From NCBI GenBank assembly GCA_016874035.1, contig VGVM01000025.1, forward strand, positions 1-36,060: DNA of 36,060 bases. The letters are read 5' to 3'. Numbering within the stretch: the first letter of the stretch is position 1; the number at the start of each line of letters is the position of its first letter. The translations under genes and the position numbers were made by a program. Positions 8,644-16,407 of the stretch are shown in pieces. Under the pieces are notes generated by a model. It searched no databases. It saw only the letters and a program-made list of their open reading frames with translations, and was not told the DNA's origin. The stretch is from Gemmatimonadota bacterium (GTDB lineage Bacteria > Gemmatimonadota > Gemmatimonadetes > Gemmatimonadales > Gemmatimonadaceae).

Positions 8644-9012
8644 ATGACCCAAGAGACCAATGACTTCGGCGAACTCGGTGAGCGAATCGCCGCGCGGTGG
8701 CTGAAGCGAAGTGGTTGGCGCGTGCTGGCGCGCCGGTTTCGCGCAGGCCGCCGCGACATTGACCTGGTGGTCGAGCGCGACGGCACTGTCGCGTTCGTCG
8801 AGGTCAAGGCGCGAGCCGGCCCCGAGTTCGGCGACCCTGTTGAAGCCGTCCACCGGCGAAAACAGCGGTCGCTGAGCAAGTCAGCGCAGACGTGGATCGG
8901 CCGGCACGGGCGCTCAGGTGAGCAGTATCGGTTCGACGTGATCGGCGTGCTGGTGCGGGACCGACGCGTCTTCGTTCGCCACGTCCCGCGCGCGTTCGAT
9001 GCCGTGGCGTGA
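8644..9012 (+). CDS. yraN: UPF0102 family protein YraN (endonuclease-like fold)
   Basis: The 122-residue product matches the YraN family pattern. It has GELGERIAARWLKRSGWRVL at the N terminus, the nuclease-like core RRDIDLVVERDG followed by VAFVEVKAR, FGDPVEAVHRRKQ, and RFDVIGVLV near the end. The D, E and K residues of the core correspond to the restriction-endonuclease-like active site. The biological role is poorly known; a nuclease acting on branched or damaged DNA has been proposed. It sits 110 bases after vapC, which contain a 10-base direct repeat (GCGCTGCAAG at 8556-8565 and 8569-8578). It precedes recA on the same strand, a neighbourhood that fits a DNA-repair role. Confidence 0.9.
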   Translation: MTQETNDFGELGERIAARWLKRSGWRVLARRFRAGRRDIDLVVERDGTVAFVEVKARAGPEFGDPVEAVHRRKQRSLSKSAQTWIGRHGRSGEQYRFDVIGVLVRDRRVFVRHVPRAFDAVA

Positions 9013-9106
9013 CCCGTAACTCCGTGGCGCTCCGCTACCTGCGGGAAAATCATCAACACAAACCGAGCGACGCGGATTTGTGATCTACCAGTTTCGTGGA
9101 CTTTGG

Positions 9107-9149
9107 ACCGTACTTACGGTTTGCGTTCGGGTGTGCAGCTTCGTATTCT
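9107..9149 (+). promoter_or_regulatory. recA promoter with adjacent palindrome, candidate operator
   Basis: TTGCGT at 9121-9126 and TATTCT at 9144-9149 are separated by 17 bases and make a plausible promoter for recA. Directly upstream, touching the -35 box, is the perfect palindrome ACCGTA-CT-TACGGT at 9107-9120. The predicted transcript has an untranslated leader of about 120 bases before the ATG at 9276. The palindrome could bind a regulator such as a LexA-type repressor. It does not match the E. coli or Bacillus SOS box, so the regulator is unknown. Confidence 0.5.
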
Positions 9150-9275
9150 ATTCGGTGTTCTGACAGTGCGTTGCGGGGCCGGCCCACGGGAACCGGTCCC
9201 CCTTCCTCCCTCCGGTACATTTCCACTCACGGGCGCTGCGAGGCGCCACCACAGGCAGGACTTTTCGAGGCAGCA

Positions 9276-10322
9276 ATGGCCGTATCCGTCGTGCAGGACG
9301 AAAAGAAGAAGGCCCTGAACCTCGCGATCGCCCAGATCGAGAAGTCGTACGGGCGTGGCGCCATCATGAAGATGGGACCTGATGCGCCCAAGGTCAGGGT
9401 CGAGTGCATTCCCACGGGCGCGATCAACCTCGACTCGGCGATCGGCGCCGGCGGCATTCCGCGCGGGCGTATCACCGAGATCTACGGACCGGAGAGCTCC
9501 GGCAAGACGACGCTCTGCCTCCATGTCGTGGCCAACGCGCAGCGCGCGGGCGGCACGGCCGCGTTCATTGACGCCGAGCATGCGCTCGACACCGAGTACG
9601 CCGCGAAGCTCGGCGTGGACGTCGAAAAGCTCCTCGTTTCGCAGCCGGACACGGGCGAGCAGGCCCTCGAGATCTGCGAGATCCTCGTGCGCTCTGGCGC
9701 CGTGGACGTGATCGTGGTGGACTCGGTCGCCGCGCTGGTGCCGAAGGCGGAAATCGAAGGCGAGATGGGCGATTCGCATGTGGGTCTCCAGGCGCGCCTG
9801 ATGAGCCAGGCACTCCGCAAGCTGACCGGCGCGATCGCGCGCTCGAAGACGTCCGTGGTCTTCATCAACCAGTTGCGTGAGAAGATCGGCGTCATGTTCG
9901 GCAACCCCGAGACGACGACCGGCGGCAAGGCGCTCAAGTTCTACGCGTCGCTCCGCCTCGACATCCGTCGGATCGGCCCGGTGAAGGAGAAGGAGGACGT
10001 GATCGGTTCGCACGTCCGCGTGAAGGTCGTGAAGAACAAGATCGCCCCGCCGTTCAAGCAGGCCGAGTTCGACATCATGTACGCCGAGGGGATTTCGCAC
10101 ACGTCGCTGCTGGTGGACATCGGCAGCGAGAGCGGGATCATCGAGAAGTCGGGTGCCTGGTACAGCTACAACGGCCAGCGGATCGGGCAGGGGCGTGAGA
10201 ACGCGAAGATGTTCCTCAAGGACAACCCGGCGATCATGGCCGAGGTGGAGGAGAAGGTGAAGGGCGTTTTGGGTATCAAGGCGACACAGGCGCCCGGCGA
10301 GTCCGAGGCGGCGGAGGAATAG
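9276..10322 (+). CDS. recA: Recombinase RecA
   Basis: RecA forms filaments on single-stranded DNA, carries out strand exchange and triggers LexA cleavage. From ATG 9276 the product is 348 residues, the usual length. Visible features are the N-terminal [20 protein letters not shown], Walker [10 protein letters not shown] (residues 71-79, Lys77), [10 protein letters not shown], Walker [11 protein letters not shown], loop L1 [20 protein letters not shown], and loop L2 [20 protein letters not shown]. An acidic C-terminal tail (GESEAAEE) follows. GAGG at 9267-9270 lies 5 bases before the ATG, which decides against longer in-frame starts upstream. No intein is present. Confidence 0.98.
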   Translation: MAVSVVQDEKKKALNLAIAQIEKSYGRGAIMKMGPDAPKVRVECIPTGAINLDSAIGAGGIPRGRITEIYGPESSGKTTLCLHVVANAQRAGGTAAFIDAEHALDTEYAAKLGVDVEKLLVSQPDTGEQALEICEILVRSGAVDVIVVDSVAALVPKAEIEGEMGDSHVGLQARLMSQALRKLTGAIARSKTSVVFINQLREKIGVMFGNPETTTGGKALKFYASLRLDIRRIGPVKEKEDVIGSHVRVKVVKNKIAPPFKQAEFDIMYAEGISHTSLLVDIGSESGIIEKSGAWYSYNGQRIGQGRENAKMFLKDNPAIMAEVEEKVKGVLGIKATQAPGESEAAEE

Positions 10323-10345
10323 CGGGAGAGGCGGGGTAGAACTCA

Positions 10346-10894
10346 GTGTGGCAGCGCCGTGAGTCCAGGCGTGAAGGCGGGCGGGGCCCGGAATCCCCGA
10401 CCGACTTCCGCAGGGGCCGCGGCGTTGTCATATCGGCGTATGAGCGCGCGCTGGGAGCGCTTGCGCGGCGTGGGCGGTCGGTCACCGAGATGGAGCGCTG
10501 GCTGCGCGACCGGGACTATGCCGCGGAAGACGTTGCCGATGCCGTGGAGCGCCTCGTAGCCGCCGGGCTCCTCGATGACGAGAAGTTCGCAGCCGCGTTT
10601 GCGCGGTCCCGGATCCTCGACCGAAAGCTGAGCCGCCGGCGCACCGAGGCCGAACTGCTGCGCCGTGGCGTGCGGCGGTCCGTTGCGGACGCCGCGGTTG
10701 CCGCCGTGTTCTCCGACGAAGGGGTGTCGGAGGACGCCGTCATTGACGCCGCCGTCCGGAAGCGGCTGCGCGCAGTCGCCGGCCGACCGGCAGTTGACCA
10801 GGAACGGCGGCTGATTGCGTACCTGGCGCGGCGCGGCTTCGGTGGGGGCGCAGCGAAGGCGGCTGTGCGGCGCGTGCTGCAAGACGAGGCGTGA
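10346..10894 (+). CDS. recX: RecA regulatory protein RecX
   Basis: RecX binds RecA filaments and usually limits their growth. The 182-residue product has the three-helix-repeat style of the family. Tandem segments such as ISAYERALGALARRGRSVTE, RDYAAEDVADAVERLVAAG with LLDDEKFAAAFARSRI, and a final repeat ending YLARRGFGGGAAKAAVRRVL are visible. The first 25 residues from GTG 10346 are Arg-rich and not conserved in type. No later ATG or GTG lies before the conserved ISAYERAL start, so the GTG is the best choice. It follows recA by 23 bases and is probably cotranscribed, the usual arrangement. Confidence 0.88.
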   Translation: MWQRRESRREGGRGPESPTDFRRGRGVVISAYERALGALARRGRSVTEMERWLRDRDYAAEDVADAVERLVAAGLLDDEKFAAAFARSRILDRKLSRRRTEAELLRRGVRRSVADAAVAAVFSDEGVSEDAVIDAAVRKRLRAVAGRPAVDQERRLIAYLARRGFGGGAAKAAVRRVLQDEA

Positions 10895-10898
10895 TCGC

Positions 10899-10937
10899 GC
10901 CGCGGTAATTGCCGCGGTAACCGCCCCAGCCGGGGCG
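10899..10937 (+). promoter_or_regulatory. Repeats and hairpin in the leader before alaS
   Basis: The 78 bases between recX and alaS contain a 10-base direct repeat, GCCGCGGTAA at 10899-10908 and 10911-10920. A 6-base-pair hairpin follows, CGCCCC-AGCC-GGGGCG at 10922-10937. No T-run follows the hairpin. TAGATT at 10958-10963 resembles a -10 box but has no good -35 partner, and if used would give an almost leaderless alaS message. A role in ending recX transcription or in AlaS autoregulation is possible but not shown. Confidence 0.3.
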
Positions 10938-10972
10938 ACGTAACCGCCTGCCGTCACTAGATTTCGCGCTCT

Positions 10973-13789
10973 ATGCAGTCCGCCGAAATCCGCAGCCGAT
11001 TCCTCAAGTACTTCGCCGCTCGCCAGCACGCCGTGCGGGCGTCGTCGGCGCTCGTGCCCGCCGATGACCCGACGTTGTTGTTCACGAACGCCGGCATGGT
11101 GCAGTTCAAGCGCGTCTTCCTCGGTATGGACGAGCCACCCGACGGAAACCGGCGCGCCGTCACGAGCCAGAAGTGCGTGCGCGCAGGTGGCAAGCACAAC
11201 GACCTCGAACAGGTCGGGCACACGGCGCGGCACCACACGTTCTTCGAGATGCTGGGCAACTTCTCGTTCGGCGACTACTTCAAGCGCGATGCGATCCGGT
11301 TCGCGTGGGAGTTCGTGACCGGCGATCCGGCGAAGGGAAACCTCGGGATCCCGAAAGAGCATGTGCGCGTGTCGGTCTTTCATGAGGACGCCGAAGCCCG
11401 GCAGCTCTGGAAGGACGAAGCCGGGCTCGCGGATTCACGGATCTACGGGCTCTCGGCGAAGGACAACTTCTGGCAGATGGCCGACACGGGCCCGTGCGGG
11501 CCGTGCTCGGAGCTGTATGTGGATCTCGCGCACCTGTCCAAGGACTGGGCGTTCCCCAAGGATGCCTCGGGCGAGTGGACGCGCACGGACCTGAGCGAGT
11601 TCTCGACGGACGCGTTTGTCGAAGGCGCCGAGGCGGGCCGGTTCCTGGAGATCTGGAACCTCGTGTTCATGCAGTTCGACCGGCAGGCCGACGGCACGAT
11701 GGTGCCGCTGCCGAAGCCGAGCGTGGACACGGGCGCCGGGTTGGAGCGGATCGCGGCCGTATTGCAGGGCGTGTCGAACAACTTCCACAGCGACGTGTTC
11801 ACGCCGCTGATCGAGGAAGTGGAGCGCGTGGTCGGGATCACCTATGCGCCGGGCTATACGCTTGGCCGCAAGCCGACGCCGGGCGGAATGGACCCCGTCC
11901 GCGGCGCCAAGGGGACGCGCACGGTGGATCCCGCGAGCTTCCGCGTGATCGCGGACCACGCCCGTGCCGTCGCGTTCCTGCTCGCCGACGGGGTGTTCCC
12001 GTCGAACGAAGGGCGCGGTTACGTGCTGCGGCGAATCCTGCGCCGCGGGGTTCGCCACGCCTGGCTGCTTGGCCGCCGGGAGCCGACGCTGGTGCATGTA
12101 GTCGAGAAAGTCGTGTCGCAGCTGCGCGAGGTGTATCCGGAACTGCATGTGCGGCACAAGCACCTGATCGAAACGACGCGCGCGGAGGAGGAACGATTCC
12201 TCGCGACGATTGACGGGGGCATGGCGCGCTTCGACGAGCTCGCGCCGGAGGGCAGCACGCAGGGGTCGAGCCGCATCCGCGGCACGATTGCCGGCGAGGA
12301 CGCGTTCAAGCTGTACGACACGTTCGGCTTCCCGGTTGACCTGACGGAGCTGATGGCGCGCGAGCGCGGATACCTCGTGGACATCAGCGGATTCGAGGCG
12401 GCGCTGGCGGCGCAGCGGAAGCAGTCGCAGATCGAGCGCAAGTCGAAGCAGCTGAGCGTGGTCGCCGACGAGCTGGCCGACGCGGCGCAGTGGGAACGCG
12501 CGCCCGGTGCAACGGCAAAGCAGCGTTTCATCGGTTACGAAGCGATTGAAGTCGAGACCCGCGTGGCGGCGTATCGCCGCCTCGACGGCAACCGCGTCGC
12601 GGTCGTGCTCGAGGAGACGCCGTTTTACTCGGAGTCCGGCGGACAGGTGAGCGACACGGGCGAGATCACCGGCGCGAAGAATGCGTGGCGGGTTGACGTG
12701 GACGACGTGAAGCGCGTGGACGGACAGATCGCGGCGCTCGGCGTGCTCACGGGGACGCTGGCATTCGATGCGGCGACCGCGCGCGTGACGCCGGCGCGGC
12801 GTCGCGACATCACCCGGAACCACACGGCGACACACCTGTTGCACGCGGCATTGCGTCGCCTGCTGGGCGAGCACGTGCACCAGGCCGGCAGCGTGGTCGA
12901 ACCCGACCGGCTGCGGTTCGACTTCACGCACCACACGCCGCTCAACTCTGAAGACCTCGATCGCATCGAGCGGTGGGTGAACGAGGGGATCTGGCAGAAC
13001 AGCGAGGTGCGCACGACGGAAAAGCCGTACGCCGAGGCGGTCCAGGCCGGCGCGATGGCGCTGTTCGGCGAGAAGTACGGGGATGTGGTGCGCGTGGTCG
13101 AGATCCCGATCCGTTCGGTCGAGCTCTGCGGCGGCACGCATGTTCGCAACACGGGACAGATCCTCCTGTTCCGGATCACGAGCGAGACCGGCGTGTCGGC
13201 GGGCGTGCGACGCATCACGGCCGTCACGGGCCCGAAGGCCTTCGAGTTCCTTCGCGAGCGCGATCGCGCGCTCGAGGGCATCGGCGACGCGCTGAAGGTC
13301 AGTGTGCATGCGGCGGGCGCGGCCGCGGTGGTCCGGAAGGTTGATCAACTGGTCGCGGACAAGAAGGCGCTGGAGAAGAAGCTCGACGACGCCCGGCGCG
13401 GCGGGTCGGGGAACGCGGTGCAGGCACTGCTCGGTGGCGCCGTGACCGCCGGCGCATGGCGCGTGGCGGCCGGGCGATCGGACGCGGCCGCACTCCCGGA
13501 ACTGCAGGCGCTGGGCGACACCGTTCGCGAGCAACTCGGCGAGGGCGTCGGTGTGCTGGGCGCGGCGTTCGAGGACGGGAAGGCCACGCTGGTGTTCGTC
13601 GTGGGTGACGCGTTGCGCGCCAAAGGCGTGAGCGCCGGCGACCTCGTCAAGGGATTTGCCGCGAAGACGGGTGGCCGGGGTGGCGGCAAGCCGCACATGG
13701 CGCAGATGGGTGTCGCCGCGGACGGACTCGATGGCGCCATCACGGAGGCCCGCGCGTATGTGGCCCACGCGCTGGCCGGTGTCTCGTGA
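10973..13789 (+). CDS. alaS: Alanine-tRNA ligase
   Basis: AlaS charges tRNA-Ala and edits mischarged Ser and Gly. The 938-residue product is somewhat longer than E. coli AlaS (876). The class II catalytic core is seen in FTNAGMVQFKRVFLG, RHHTFFEMLGNFSFGDYF and SVDTGAGLERIAAVLQG. The editing domain has its zinc ligands, H617 and H621 in NHTATHLLHAALR and C719 and H723 in LCGGTHVRNTG. The C-terminal domain ends with the Gly-rich GGRGGGKPHMAQMG. ATG at 10973 precedes the conserved start (QSAEIRSRFLKYFA). There is no obvious ribosome site. The stop overlaps the next gene (GTGA), so alaS heads a run of coupled genes. Confidence 0.97.
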   Translation: MQSAEIRSRFLKYFAARQHAVRASSALVPADDPTLLFTNAGMVQFKRVFLGMDEPPDGNRRAVTSQKCVRAGGKHNDLEQVGHTARHHTFFEMLGNFSFGDYFKRDAIRFAWEFVTGDPAKGNLGIPKEHVRVSVFHEDAEARQLWKDEAGLADSRIYGLSAKDNFWQMADTGPCGPCSELYVDLAHLSKDWAFPKDASGEWTRTDLSEFSTDAFVEGAEAGRFLEIWNLVFMQFDRQADGTMVPLPKPSVDTGAGLERIAAVLQGVSNNFHSDVFTPLIEEVERVVGITYAPGYTLGRKPTPGGMDPVRGAKGTRTVDPASFRVIADHARAVAFLLADGVFPSNEGRGYVLRRILRRGVRHAWLLGRREPTLVHVVEKVVSQLREVYPELHVRHKHLIETTRAEEERFLATIDGGMARFDELAPEGSTQGSSRIRGTIAGEDAFKLYDTFGFPVDLTELMARERGYLVDISGFEAALAAQRKQSQIERKSKQLSVVADELADAAQWERAPGATAKQRFIGYEAIEVETRVAAYRRLDGNRVAVVLEETPFYSESGGQVSDTGEITGAKNAWRVDVDDVKRVDGQIAALGVLTGTLAFDAATARVTPARRRDITRNHTATHLLHAALRRLLGEHVHQAGSVVEPDRLRFDFTHHTPLNSEDLDRIERWVNEGIWQNSEVRTTEKPYAEAVQAGAMALFGEKYGDVVRVVEIPIRSVELCGGTHVRNTGQILLFRITSETGVSAGVRRITAVTGPKAFEFLRERDRALEGIGDALKVSVHAAGAAAVVRKVDQLVADKKALEKKLDDARRGGSGNAVQALLGGAVTAGAWRVAAGRSDAAALPELQALGDTVREQLGEGVGVLGAAFEDGKATLVFVVGDALRAKGVSAGDLVKGFAAKTGGRGGGKPHMAQMGVAADGLDGAITEARAYVAHALAGVS

Positions 13790-14034
13790 TCCCGTCGGCA
13801 CTGCATGAACCCTTGATGCTGGCGTGCGATGGCGCGCTGGAGCGGGTGCTGCGCGCCGGGGCGACCACGCGTGACGCTGCCGGCGACCTGCTTGCGGCCG
13901 ACGCCTTCGTGACGTGGGCGTTCGAAGCCGCAGCCGACGAGCCCGAGTTGATCAGCAGTCGCGCGGACGACGCCATGCGCCGTATTTCGGCGCGCGCCGT
14001 GCCGTTCATCGCGGGCGAGGCCGCCACGCCATGA
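13786..14034 (+). CDS. Small unrecognised protein coupled to alaS and gmhA
   Basis: The product is 82 residues, mostly helical in character and rich in Ala and acidic residues, with no Cys, signal or membrane segment. I do not recognise a family. It starts with GTG overlapping the alaS stop by 4 bases (GTGA) and stops overlapping the gmhA ATG by 4 bases (ATGA at 14031). Coupling at both ends and codon use like the neighbours argue that it is a real gene. It could be a small partner of GmhA or a regulator. That is a guess from position only. Confidence 0.7.
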   Translation: MIPSALHEPLMLACDGALERVLRAGATTRDAAGDLLAADAFVTWAFEAAADEPELISSRADDAMRRISARAVPFIAGEAATP

Positions 14035-14612
14035 GCGACGCGGCCGCAGCTGCGCTCGTCGCGCACCTCCGCGACCTCTCCGCCACGGCTGCGGCAGCCG
14101 CCGATGCGCTCGGCCCGGCAATCGCAAAAGCGGCCGGGATGGTGCGCGCCACGGTATCCGGCGGCGGCACGCTGTTCTTCTGCGGGAACGGCGGCAGCGC
14201 GGCCGACGCGCAGCACATCGCGACCGAGTACGTGGTCCGCTACCAGCGCGAACGCCGGGCGATCGCGGCGGTCGCGCTGACGACTGATACGTCGCTGCTC
14301 ACCGCGGCAGCGAACGACTATTCGTTCGATCATGTGTTCTCGCGGCAGGTCGAGGCACTGTGCAAGCCGGGCGACTTGCTCGTCATGCACACGACCAGCG
14401 GTAAGTCGCCGAACCTCATCCGGGCCGCGCAGGCGGCGCGCGCACGCGGTGTCGCGACGCTTGCCCTGAGCGCCAAGGGCGGCGGCGAGATCGTGAAGCA
14501 CGTGGACCACTGCATCGTGGTGCCGACGGACCGCACGGACCGGGCGCAGGAAATCCAACTCGCCATCCAGCATGCGATCTGCGACGCGATTGACGGCGAG
14601 GCCGCCCGGTGA
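14031..14612 (+). CDS. gmhA: Sedoheptulose 7-phosphate isomerase (SIS domain)
   Basis: GmhA converts sedoheptulose 7-phosphate to D-glycero-D-manno-heptose 7-phosphate, the first step to nucleotide-activated heptose. The 193-residue product is full length for the family. It has LFFCGNGGSAADAQHIATEY with zinc ligands H62 and E66, TTDTSLLTAAANDYSFDHVF with the conserved Asn-Asp, and the SIS phosphate loop TTSGKSPNL. Near the end, a Gln and a His spaced 8 residues apart (RAQEIQLAIQH) complete the E. coli-type metal site. ATG at 14031 is chosen because of the ATGA overlap and the conserved length. No gmhB, hddA or hldE gene is in the window. Confidence 0.92.
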   Translation: MSDAAAAALVAHLRDLSATAAAAADALGPAIAKAAGMVRATVSGGGTLFFCGNGGSAADAQHIATEYVVRYQRERRAIAAVALTTDTSLLTAAANDYSFDHVFSRQVEALCKPGDLLVMHTTSGKSPNLIRAAQAARARGVATLALSAKGGGEIVKHVDHCIVVPTDRTDRAQEIQLAIQHAICDAIDGEAAR

Positions 14613-15631
14613 CGGGGGCTGGGGGCCCCGGCGCTCCGAGCGCGAGCGGCGACGGCAATGGCCGGCTCGCAGTCGTCGCCGGCGGCGGCGGCTTCATCGG
14701 CGGGCACCTTGCGGCCCAGTTGCTCCGGGATGGGTGGGCCGTGCGTGCCGTGGACCGGAAACCGCTCGCCGAGTGGTATCAGGTGCACGAGGCGGCGGAG
14801 AATCGTGTCGCGGATCTCTCGCTGCTCGACGCAGCGCGCTCCGCGTGTGAGGGGGCGACGGAGGTCTATCAGCTCGCCGCCGATATGGGCGGCATGGGGT
14901 TCATCGAGAACAACAAGGCCCTCTGCATGCTCAGTGTGCTCACCAACACGCACATGCTGATGGGTGCGCGCGAGGCCGGCGTTGCGCGGTTCTTCTATTC
15001 GTCGAGCGCCTGCGTGTACAACGAGGAGAAGCAGCGCTCTCCGCAGCTGACGGCCCTGAAGGAAGAGGACGCCTACCCGGCGCTCCCGGAGGATGGCTAC
15101 GGCTGGGAGAGGCTCTTCTCCGAGCGGATGTGCCGGCATTTCCGCGAGGACTTCGGCCTGCAGACGCGCGTGGCGCGATACCACAACGTGTACGGCCCGC
15201 ACGGGACATGGGACGGCGGCCGCGAAAAGGCCCCGGCGGCGGTGTGCCGGAAGGTGATTGACGCCAAGCACCGCGGGACGGGAACGATCGAGATCTGGGG
15301 CACGGGCGAGCAAACCCGTTCGTTCATGTTCATTGACGACTGCGTGAAGGGCACGCTCATGCTCACGCCCAGCGGCGTCATCGCACCGATCAACGTCGGG
15401 TCCAACGAACTCGTGACCATCAACGAGCTCGTGTCCATCGCCGAGGCGGTTGGCGGTGTGCAGCTCAAGCGGAACTACAAGCTCGATGCGCCGAAGGGCG
15501 TCAATGGGCGCAACAGCGACAATGCGATGATTCGGCGCGAGTTGGGTTGGGAACCGTCGGTCCCGCTGCGCGAGGGAATGGCAAAGACATATGCGTGGAT
15601 CGAGCGGGAGTACCTGGCCGCGAGGAACTGA
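14609..15631 (+). CDS. NAD-dependent epimerase, GDP-mannose 3,5-epimerase-like
   Basis: This is an extended SDR enzyme of 340 residues with a Rossmann motif GGGGFIGGHLA. Long stretches follow the pattern of plant GDP-mannose 3,5-epimerase: ADMGGMGFIENN, FFYSSSACVY (Cys135), HNVYGPHGTWDGGREKAPAA (Lys207), EQTRSFMFIDDCV and GVNGRNSDN. Cys and Lys at these places are the acid/base pair in the plant enzyme. The catalytic YxxxK motif, however, reads Y164-G-W-E-R168, with Arg (AGG codon) replacing Lys. Activity may be altered, or Arg may substitute. The substrate could be GDP-mannose or, given gmhA next door, a GDP-heptose. The GTG start overlaps gmhA (GTGA). Confidence 0.85.
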   Translation: MTGAGGPGAPSASGDGNGRLAVVAGGGGFIGGHLAAQLLRDGWAVRAVDRKPLAEWYQVHEAAENRVADLSLLDAARSACEGATEVYQLAADMGGMGFIENNKALCMLSVLTNTHMLMGAREAGVARFFYSSSACVYNEEKQRSPQLTALKEEDAYPALPEDGYGWERLFSERMCRHFREDFGLQTRVARYHNVYGPHGTWDGGREKAPAAVCRKVIDAKHRGTGTIEIWGTGEQTRSFMFIDDCVKGTLMLTPSGVIAPINVGSNELVTINELVSIAEAVGGVQLKRNYKLDAPKGVNGRNSDNAMIRRELGWEPSVPLREGMAKTYAWIEREYLAARN

Positions 15632-16407
15632 TGCCAATGGCCGCTGAGTCGCCCTTCTCACTGGCAGGCAAGCGAGCGCTTGTCACGGGCGGTACGCGCG
15701 GGATCGGGGCTGCGGTGTCGCGACTGCTGGCCGCAGCGGGCGCGGATGTGTGCGTTGGCTATCGCTCGCGGACGTCCGACGCCGAGTCGCTGCTCGTCGC
15801 GCTGCGGGCCACCGGGGTGCGTGCCACGGCCTGCGCTGCGGACCTCGGCGCCTCAGCGGGCGCGGATGCGCTCGTGGCGCACACGGTGAAGGAGCTTGGC
15901 GGACTCGACATCATGGTGCATTCCGCGGGCATCTGGCCGGTCGAGGAGGCCGCCGTCGCCGATATGGGCGATGCGCGCTGGGCGCGCACGATGCGCGAGA
16001 ATGTGGACGCGACGTTCTTCGTGTCCCGTGCGGCTGCCCGCGTGATGGGCGATGGCGGGCGGATCGTGTTGATTGCGTCCACGGCGGGCCAGCGGGGCGA
16101 GGCGATGCATGCCGACTACGGCGCGAGCAAGGGCGCGATGATCGCGTTCGTGAAGTCGTTCGCCGTCGAGGTGGCCGCCAAGGGCATCACCGTGAATGCC
16201 GTCGCGCCGGGTTGGGTGGATACCGAGATGTGCGACGTGCCGTTCGCGGGCGGCGGGCGCGTGCGGATCGCCGCGGGGATTCCGGTCGGTCGCATCGCGA
16301 CGCCGGAGGACATCGCGTTTCCCGTGGTGTCGCTGTGCTTCGCCGGTGCGCGGCACGTGACCGGCGAGATCGTGAACGTGAACGGCGGCAGCGTCTTGTG
16401 CGGGTAG
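15631..16407 (+). CDS. Short-chain dehydrogenase/reductase, FabG-like
   Basis: The 258-residue product is a classical SDR oxidoreductase. It has a cofactor motif TGGTRGIG near residue 20, a VHSAG segment in place of NNAG, the catalytic Ser in VLIASTAGQRG, and the YGASK catalytic Tyr-Lys. VNAVAPGWVDTEM and a C-terminal GEIVNVNGGSVLCG complete the FabG-like pattern. A basic residue after the Gly motif suggests NADP. The ATG at 15631 shares its A with the epimerase stop (TGATG); a second ATG lies two codons later. Position among sugar enzymes hints at a ketosugar substrate, but a lipid or other substrate is equally possible. Confidence 0.88.
   Translation: MPMAAESPFSLAGKRALVTGGTRGIGAAVSRLLAAAGADVCVGYRSRTSDAESLLVALRATGVRATACAADLGASAGADALVAHTVKELGGLDIMVHSAGIWPVEEAAVADMGDARWARTMRENVDATFFVSRAAARVMGDGGRIVLIASTAGQRGEAMHADYGASKGAMIAFVKSFAVEVAAKGITVNAVAPGWVDTEMCDVPFAGGGRVRIAAGIPVGRIATPEDIAFPVVSLCFAGARHVTGEIVNVNGGSVLCG

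Noticed and set aside
9096-9275. Longer RecA start
   Set aside because: The added residues are unrelated to RecA, the -10 box lies inside this stretch, and GAGG sits just before ATG 9276.
11435-13801. Long minus-strand open frame across alaS (788 codons)
   Set aside because: It is antisense to alaS, which has full family motifs, and contains no domain of its own.
15750-16397. Upstream extension of the cca frame through the SDR gene
   Set aside because: The translated extension is Arg/Gly/Ala-rich noise overlapping a well-supported SDR. The conserved cca start begins at GTG 16398.
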